DNA of 64,000 nt from Aminobacter aganoensis (GTDB taxonomy: Bacteria; Pseudomonadota; Alphaproteobacteria; Rhizobiales; Rhizobiaceae), in contig NZ_JACHOU010000005.1 of the NCBI RefSeq assembly GCF_014206975.1, positions 237,579 through 301,578 on the forward strand, read 5' to 3'. The position numbers were made by a program, and so were the translations under genes. Position 1 is the stretch's first letter. The number at the start of each line of letters is the position of its first letter. Below are positions 58,772 to 64,000 of the stretch, one piece after another. The notes below the pieces were generated by a model. It was not told the origin of the DNA, ran no database searches, and saw only the letters and a program-made list of their open reading frames with translations.

Positions 58772-60682
58772 ATGGACACCGGCCTGACCGCGATTTCCGA
58801 AGCCGACATCGAAAAGCACCGCGCCACCGCGCAGAGCTTCATCACCCGTATCGTCGTGCTGGAGGACAGCTCCGGCCAGTCGGGCACGGCACTCGCCGGC
58901 ACCAACCGGCGCTTCGTCTCGACGGTCTCGACCGGCTCGATCCGCAAGACGCGCGAGGTCGAGCTTCAGAAGACCGTCGCTGCGATCCGCCCCGACGACC
59001 AGCTGATGTCGATCGCCCAGCACACGCTGCTGTTCCGCGCCCGCCGCGGCATCGCGGTGGCGCTGGCCGTCTCGGACGTCTTCTCGCGCTCGACAGACCT
59101 CGAAGCGTTGCAGGCCAAAAACGCCCGCAGCCCGCTGGAGGGCGACGAGGCCAGTCATTTCAAGAAGCTTTTGTCGGCGTCCGCCTATGTCGCGGCGTTT
59201 TCGCTTGCCTCCTATCTCGCCCAGCTGATCGACAGCGACGGCGAGGCGCCGAATGACGTGACCGAGCCCGACTTCCTGTTCGACACGCCGCAGGACGCGG
59301 TCAAGTCGATCGTCTCCGGCCTCGACCGGGCGCTGTCGGGCGCCAAGGACGATGCCGACCTTTTGACCCGCGGCCGCGCCTTTGCCCGTGTGGCGATCGA
59401 GGGACTGCTCCAGCGCAAGGGCCGCTTCGACGGGCTCGGCGCCTTCGAGAACGCCCATATCCGCATCGACGCCGACGACTTCACCCTCGACGGCTTCGAC
59501 GTGGCTCCGGGCAAGAAGTCGAAGCCGCTGGTCATGACCTTCAAGCAGCCGCAGGAAGTCGTCGGCAACCACATCGCCAAGTTCCAGTCGGTCCGGCTGG
59601 CCAAGATGCTGATGGCCTATGACTTCGACCGCGAGTTGAACCCCTTCGTCGAGCTCGGCGGTTTTTTGTTTACGTTCATTGGCGACGGCGCGCCGGGCAC
59701 CGGCAAGACCACGCTGATCCAGATGATCGCCGGCCTGGTCAACAACTACTGCCAGGTCGCCGGCTACCCGTTCGCTTACGAGAATTTCGGCGTCGACCAG
59801 ATCTCGTCCTACCAGGGCAAGTCGGGCCAGAACTGCCGCCAGTTCATCAACAACGTGCTCAACCCGCGCGCCATCGGCTTCGGCACCATCGACGACATCG
59901 ACCAGGTGGCGGCCAAGCGCTCCGACGACCGGGCATCGGCCGGCCAGCAGGAGATCACCGGCGTGCTGATGGACGCCTTCGCCGGTGCCGGCACCGTGGT
60001 GCGCGGCAACTGCTCCTTCGGCATGTTCTCCAACTATCCGGAGAATGTCGACGATGCACTGCGCCAGCGCGCCGGCGCACGCTGGTTGGTCGACGGCCCG
60101 CAGACCCGCGACGACTACATCGACATCTTCGTCCTGCTCGCCGGCAAGAACCACAAGATCCCGCTGGGCGAGCACGAACTCTACGCCGCCCAGGAAATCC
60201 AGCGCGCCGTGACCGAGGCCTATGAGGAGCACGAAAAGCCGCAGGAAGACGGGCTGATGAGAGTGTTCGAGCGCTTCATGAAGGACAATGGCGAGCCGAA
60301 GACGCTCGCCGATATCGGCACCTATCTGCACATGATCAAGGAGGCCGAGCCGCGCTTCACCGGCCGCGCCATCAAGAACGTCACCGACGCCATCAAGATG
60401 CGCGCCATGGACATCGAGCTGCCGGACGACTGGTTCGAAAAGCCCGAGACCTTCATGCACAAGGGCTATGACGAGAAGAAAGCAATGATCGAGGAACTGC
60501 GCGGGCCGTTCTCGCTTGCCATGGTGATGCAGGAGATCAACCGCTACGCCGACTCGGAGTTCCGCTACTCCGACAAGTCGGACGATGCCGCCGTGTCGAA
60601 GCTGCTCCGCGATGCAAGGCTGCGCGAGCGCGCGGCGAAGGAGATGGAGGAACTGAAGGCGAAAGGGCTGTGGAATGCGTGA
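58772..60682 (+). CDS. AAA+ ATPase of the unknown operon
   Basis: 636 residues. The ATPase domain begins with Walker A GDGAPGTGKTT (residues about 304-314), Walker B GTIDDIDQ near 371-378 (two Asp), sensor 1 and arginine finger in FSNYPENVDDALRQRAGARW near 425. The first 300 residues form a separate domain that I do not recognise. Architecture resembles AAA chaperones of unknown class. AGGAG lies upstream of the ATG. It probably powers the other products of the operon. Confidence 0.9.
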   Translation: MDTGLTAISEADIEKHRATAQSFITRIVVLEDSSGQSGTALAGTNRRFVSTVSTGSIRKTREVELQKTVAAIRPDDQLMSIAQHTLLFRARRGIAVALAVSDVFSRSTDLEALQAKNARSPLEGDEASHFKKLLSASAYVAAFSLASYLAQLIDSDGEAPNDVTEPDFLFDTPQDAVKSIVSGLDRALSGAKDDADLLTRGRAFARVAIEGLLQRKGRFDGLGAFENAHIRIDADDFTLDGFDVAPGKKSKPLVMTFKQPQEVVGNHIAKFQSVRLAKMLMAYDFDRELNPFVELGGFLFTFIGDGAPGTGKTTLIQMIAGLVNNYCQVAGYPFAYENFGVDQISSYQGKSGQNCRQFINNVLNPRAIGFGTIDDIDQVAAKRSDDRASAGQQEITGVLMDAFAGAGTVVRGNCSFGMFSNYPENVDDALRQRAGARWLVDGPQTRDDYIDIFVLLAGKNHKIPLGEHELYAAQEIQRAVTEAYEEHEKPQEDGLMRVFERFMKDNGEPKTLADIGTYLHMIKEAEPRFTGRAIKNVTDAIKMRAMDIELPDDWFEKPETFMHKGYDEKKAMIEELRGPFSLAMVMQEINRYADSEFRYSDKSDDAAVSKLLRDARLRERAAKEMEELKAKGLWNA

Positions 60683-60696
60683 CGGGCGCTGGCCTT

Positions 60697-60880
60697 TCCT
60701 TCTCCCCTTGCGGGAGAAGGTGTCGCCGCAGGCGACGGATGAGGGGTGCTCCAGCGCAGCTCTCCGTCCATCACCCCTCATCCGTCTCGACGCTGCGCGT
60801 CGATCCACCTTCTCCCACAAGGGGAGAAGGAAGGAGCGCACCTTCGGCCACCTTTTGCCCATAAACGGGGAGAAGGAAGG
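60697..60880. repeat. RIME-like repeat pair inside the operon
   Basis: A direct module (CTTCTCCCCTTGCGGGAGAAG at 60699-60719, then GGCGACGGATGAGGGGT to about 60748) is followed by an inverted copy (ACCCCTCATCCG near 60774-60785, CTTCTCCCACAAGGGGAGAA near 60810-60829), then a partial third hairpin up to 60880. The repeats separate the AAA gene from the next gene and its final GGAGAAGGAAGGG supplies the ribosome site of that gene. Confidence 0.75.
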
Positions 60881-60891
60881 GATGCAGTAAA

Positions 60892-62178
60892 ATGGACCTG
60901 CTCCGCGACAACGAACTGATCTACGGCCGGTTGCTGCCGGTCGACGAACCGCATCTGATCGATCGCTACAACAAGGCCCTGACCGCCTTCGGGCTGAAAC
61001 CGACCAGGCTGAAGGGCTTCGAGATCGACCGCACCGGCTTTTCGCCGCAGGTGGCCGAGGAACTGGGCGACTATCAATATCTCGACCCCAACGAGGTCAA
61101 CCGTCGCTTCATCATCCTGACGCCGTCGCAGGCCGACCTGCCGGTGGTGCACACGGCGTTCTCCAACACCTCGCAGCTGCTGTTCGAATTCATGTCGAAG
61201 AACCAGCGCGCCATCGACGCGCTGACCATCAAGGACGTGATCTACGGCGAGATCGAGGATTCGGTCTCCAAGGTCGAGGACATCGAGGATCTGCTGTCGA
61301 TCAACCAGGTCGAGTTCCGCGTGCTGTCGGCCGAGGACGTGCTCGGCAAGGCGGCCGAACTCGGCAAGCTGGTCGACAGACTGAAGCAGGAACCGGACGC
61401 CTGGCGCGATGACGCCATGCTCCAGCGCATGGTCGAGCTTGCCAAGGTCTGCGGCGACATCCGCGAGAATGCGCTGGTGCCCGACCAGGTGATCTTCCGC
61501 CACAACGCCTTCTGGACCAGCCATTTCGGCGGGCTCTACGTCTTCGTCGACCGCGATGTGACGACCGTCATTTCCGATCCCTCGGCACCGGGCTTCCGCC
61601 GCTCGCGGCCGTGGCAAGTGAGTTACCTGTCGATCCGCGACGCCGACAAGGTGTTCAAGTTCCTGGCCTCGACCGGCCGCCTCGACCTGCCGCGGGCCTC
61701 GTGGGTCGAAAGCTCCGGCTATCTCGAGCACCGCGCCGAAATGGCAGTCAGGGCGCTGATCCGCGCGGCCGAGCCGAAGCGCGATCTGGGCAAGGTCGAC
61801 AAGGTGTGGCTGCAGACCTGGATCCACAGCCATGCCGACGCCATCAACAGCGACGGCACCTTCCCCTTCCTCAATGCCGCCAAGCGCGAGATCGCGCAGC
61901 TCGGCCAGCTCAGGCTCGAGGAGGTGTTCCCGCTGCACCGTTTCCTGGTCGTGCGCGCCAAGCCCGACCATCCCGACGCCTGGCTGACCAACCGGCTGAT
62001 CTCGGAATTCGTGCCGGCCGATTTCGTCTCGCGCTATGTCTTCAACAAGCAAGGCTTCTACAAGGACTATGAAGAGCTCAGCGAGACCTGGCGATCCAAT
62101 GTTGTGGACACGCTCAAAAACTCATATCTGAAAGACAAGGCAGCGTTCCGCGCACAGCTTTACGGCCTGACCGACTGA
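60892..62178 (+). CDS. unknown conserved soluble protein, second
   Basis: 428 residues, no signal peptide or membrane helix. I do not recognise a family. Regular helical patterns occur around IEDSVSKVEDIEDLLSINQV and LGKAAELGKLVDRLKQEPD, and LWLQTWIHSHADAINSD-like (read VWLQTWIHSHADAINSDG). The gene follows the repeat block and precedes the DUF2333 gene by 11 bases. It belongs to the same operon by orientation and spacing but could be separately transcribed because of the repeats. Confidence 0.8.
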   Translation: MDLLRDNELIYGRLLPVDEPHLIDRYNKALTAFGLKPTRLKGFEIDRTGFSPQVAEELGDYQYLDPNEVNRRFIILTPSQADLPVVHTAFSNTSQLLFEFMSKNQRAIDALTIKDVIYGEIEDSVSKVEDIEDLLSINQVEFRVLSAEDVLGKAAELGKLVDRLKQEPDAWRDDAMLQRMVELAKVCGDIRENALVPDQVIFRHNAFWTSHFGGLYVFVDRDVTTVISDPSAPGFRRSRPWQVSYLSIRDADKVFKFLASTGRLDLPRASWVESSGYLEHRAEMAVRALIRAAEPKRDLGKVDKVWLQTWIHSHADAINSDGTFPFLNAAKREIAQLGQLRLEEVFPLHRFLVVRAKPDHPDAWLTNRLISEFVPADFVSRYVFNKQGFYKDYEELSETWRSNVVDTLKNSYLKDKAAFRAQLYGLTD

Positions 62179-62189
62179 GGGGGTTCCAT

Positions 62190-63314
62190 ATGCTTGATCC
62201 GATCGTGAACTTCTTCACCCGGATATTCCAGCTGATCGGCCGTGGCCTCGGCTTCGTCATCGGCATCCTGCTCTGGCCCTTCATGTGGCTCGGCCGCTGG
62301 TACGTCCAGCGCGGCTGGATCCTGAAAGGCACGCTCGGCGCGGCCATCCTCGGCCTGGTGGCGCTCTACGGCTACTTCATCTGGAACACGCAGGTCTGGA
62401 CCAACTTCGATCCCGACTATGTCGCCGCGCACAATTTCGACAACCGCAACGTTTCGGCGGGCGAGCAGATCGTTGCCGGCGGCGGCACCGACACCGCGCG
62501 CACCTGCGGCCGCTCGGCGATCGCCGACATCTCGGCCGAGCTGACCAATTTCAACGTCAACGAGAATGCCTGGATCTCGTCGATGATCCTCTACAAGACG
62601 GGCCTGTTCGGCCTGTCCTGGGACAAGACGCCGTTCCTCGACAACAAGGCATCGTTCCAGCGCGGCATCAACCAGGCGATCCGCCGCACGACGACCGAAC
62701 TCGCCGACAATCTCGGCCGCGTGCGCGGCACCAGCCAGGTCGATTCCGACCTGCAGGACGCACGCGGCAACATGCAGTTCGACGAATACACCTGGTATTT
62801 CGGCCTGAGTCCGTTCGGCCCCAAGACCCCGACCCCGAGCTATTACCGCTCGGCGATCAAGAGCCTGAACAATTTCAACGCCCGGCTCGAAAAGTGCGAG
62901 TCGGTGTTCGACGCCCGCGCCGACAATTTGATCCAGTTCATCGACCGCATCGCCAACGACATCGGCGCGACGTCGGCGATCCTCAAGGACCGTGCCGAAA
63001 ACTACAACAATGGCTGGTTCGACCCGCGCGCCGACGACCGCTTCTGGTTCGCCTATGGCCAGCTCTACGGCTACTACGGCCTGCTGAAGGCGACCCATGC
63101 CGACTTCGAGGACGTGCTGCGCACCCGCAACCTCGACAATCTCTGGGACACGATGGAGCAGCAGACCCGCTCGGCGCTCAACATCCAGCCCTTCATCATC
63201 TCCAACGGCGCCGAGGATGGCTGGTTCATGCCGTCGCACCTGATCACGATGGGCTTCTACATCCTGCGCGTGCGCTCGAACCTCGTCGAGATCAGCAACG
63301 TGCTGAGCAGGTGA
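62190..63314 (+). CDS. DUF2333 inner-membrane protein
   Basis: 374 residues. Two N-terminal membrane segments (LIGRGLGFVIGILLWPFMWL near 15-34 and LKGTLGAAILGLVALYGYFI near 45-64), then a large periplasmic domain. Its C-terminal part (FIISNGAEDGWFMPSHLITM and FYILRVRSNLVEISNVL) matches the DUF2333 pattern, whose members I remember from Pseudomonas; the function is unknown. It closes the operon and would place the machinery in the inner membrane. Confidence 0.88.
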   Translation: MLDPIVNFFTRIFQLIGRGLGFVIGILLWPFMWLGRWYVQRGWILKGTLGAAILGLVALYGYFIWNTQVWTNFDPDYVAAHNFDNRNVSAGEQIVAGGGTDTARTCGRSAIADISAELTNFNVNENAWISSMILYKTGLFGLSWDKTPFLDNKASFQRGINQAIRRTTTELADNLGRVRGTSQVDSDLQDARGNMQFDEYTWYFGLSPFGPKTPTPSYYRSAIKSLNNFNARLEKCESVFDARADNLIQFIDRIANDIGATSAILKDRAENYNNGWFDPRADDRFWFAYGQLYGYYGLLKATHADFEDVLRTRNLDNLWDTMEQQTRSALNIQPFIISNGAEDGWFMPSHLITMGFYILRVRSNLVEISNVLSR

Positions 63315-63349
63315 GTGAGTAGTGAGTAGTGAGTAGTGAGTAGTGAGTA
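63315..63349 (+). repeat. five tandem heptamers GTGAGTA
   Basis: Five complete copies of GTGAGTA directly after the DUF2333 stop. A second run with the same seven-base period, three units of CTCCCT(A/T), lies at 63395-63415. The two could pair only partly. The array is a microsatellite of the kind found in many Mesorhizobium genomes, in front of fhs. Confidence 0.85.
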
Positions 63350-63545
63350 GAAGGAGCGGACGGGCATGCGCGCGTCCAGGCGCTGAAGTCTGAGCTCCCT
63401 ACTCCCTACTCCCTTCCCCTGTCGCAATCCGTGCATTGGGCGGCTGTTTTGAGACGGCAGCACAGGCTAGTGTCGAGTTTCTATGCGCCCACGAGCACGG
63501 GTGCATTCGCCCACTCACGCAAAGTCTGCTTCCGGAGGAGCCGCC

Positions 63546-64000
63546 ATGGCCGAGCACAAGACCGATATCCAGATTGCCCGCGCGGCAAACAAGAAACAGA
63601 TCCAGGAGATCGGCGCCAAGATCGGCATTCCGACCGAGCACCTGCTGCCCTACGGCCACGACAAGGCCAAGATCTCGGCCGAGTTCATCGCCAATGCGCG
63701 CAAGAACAAGGACGGCAAGCTGATCCTGGTCACCGCGATCAACCCGACGCCGGCCGGCGAAGGCAAGACCACGACCACGGTCGGCCTCGGCGACGGTCTC
63801 AACCGCATCGGCAAGAAGGCCGTGGTCTGCATCCGCGAAGCCTCGCTCGGGCCCAACTTCGGCGTCAAGGGCGGTGCAGCCGGCGGCGGTTATGCCCAGG
63901 TCGTGCCGATGGAGGACATGAACCTCCACTTCACCGGCGACTTCCACGCCATCACCACCGCCCACAACCTGTTGTCGGCGCTGATCGACAACCACATCTA
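63546..64000 (+). CDS. fhs: formate-tetrahydrofolate ligase (5' part)
   Basis: The first 151 codons of the gene, cut by the window end. ATP-dependent formation of 10-formyl-THF for purine and one-carbon metabolism. The N-terminus [17 protein letters not shown], the P-loop-like [20 protein letters not shown] (residues 66-85) and [31 protein letters not shown] are diagnostic. GGAGGAG lies six bases upstream of the ATG. The full protein is about 555-560 residues. Confidence 0.97.
   Translation, partial: MAEHKTDIQIARAANKKQIQEIGAKIGIPTEHLLPYGHDKAKISAEFIANARKNKDGKLILVTAINPTPAGEGKTTTTVGLGDGLNRIGKKAVVCIREASLGPNFGVKGGAAGGGYAQVVPMEDMNLHFTGDFHAITTAHNLLSALIDNHI

Overview
The window looks like chromosomal DNA of a high-GC alphaproteobacterium of the order Hyphomicrobiales (Rhizobiales), most like Mesorhizobium, Aminobacter and relatives. 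This rests on the gene families (ChoXWV choline transporter, DUF1344, DUF1285, BatA/DUF4159 operon, petABC order), strong GC bias at third codon positions, and short mosaic intergenic repeats of the rhizobial RIME type. No species assignment is possible from the sequence alone. Most of it is ordinary housekeeping chromosome. I see no rRNA, tRNA, CRISPR array, insertion sequence, prophage or replication origin.

Layout. 0-9 kb: a GT4 glycosyltransferase, csaA-ybjN and ubiK on the minus strand, an lgt-midA-pgeF-M24 operon, a lipoprotein, and prs. 8.7-11.7 kb: a chromate block (chrB-chrA) and a TauE/SafE exporter. 12-14.7 kb: rplY, pth, ychF. 14.8-18 kb: a candidate structured small RNA behind a CtrA-like box, a chromosomal APH(3')-like kinase, a CorA transporter and a pair of MaoC hydratases. 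18-21 kb: repeats, a low-GC orphan gene, a berberine-bridge-type FAD oxidoreductase, apt. 21.7-24.5 kb: the cytochrome bc1 operon petA-petB-petC. 24.8-31.2 kb: a small conserved gene and three tandem ABC exporter half-transporters. 31.9-40.3 kb: trmL, autoregulated soxR, hemF, a BrnT toxin with an HTH partner, a DEAD-box helicase, small DUF genes, and a CCA-transferase / NUDIX / DUF1285 operon. 40.5-47.4 kb: a four-gene MoxR / DUF58 / BatA-DUF4159 / membrane GATase-like operon. 47.4-55.6 kb: clpS, an AraC regulator, small exported proteins, a serine hydrolase, choXWV and tdk. 55.7-63.3 kb: a six-gene operon of uncharacterised proteins built around an AAA+ ATPase. The window ends inside fhs.

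The best candidate for an undescribed system is that last operon, 55709-63314. It encodes a long coiled-coil protein, two large soluble proteins I do not recognise, a polytopic membrane protein with lower GC than its neighbours, an AAA+ ATPase with complete Walker motifs, and a DUF2333 inner-membrane protein. Tight spacing and overlapping genes suggest one membrane-linked ATP-driven machine. A second candidate is the structured RNA with an intrinsic terminator at about 14830-14929, placed between a CtrA-like box and the aminoglycoside-kinase homologue. All functional statements are from motifs and remembered family features; no database search was run.
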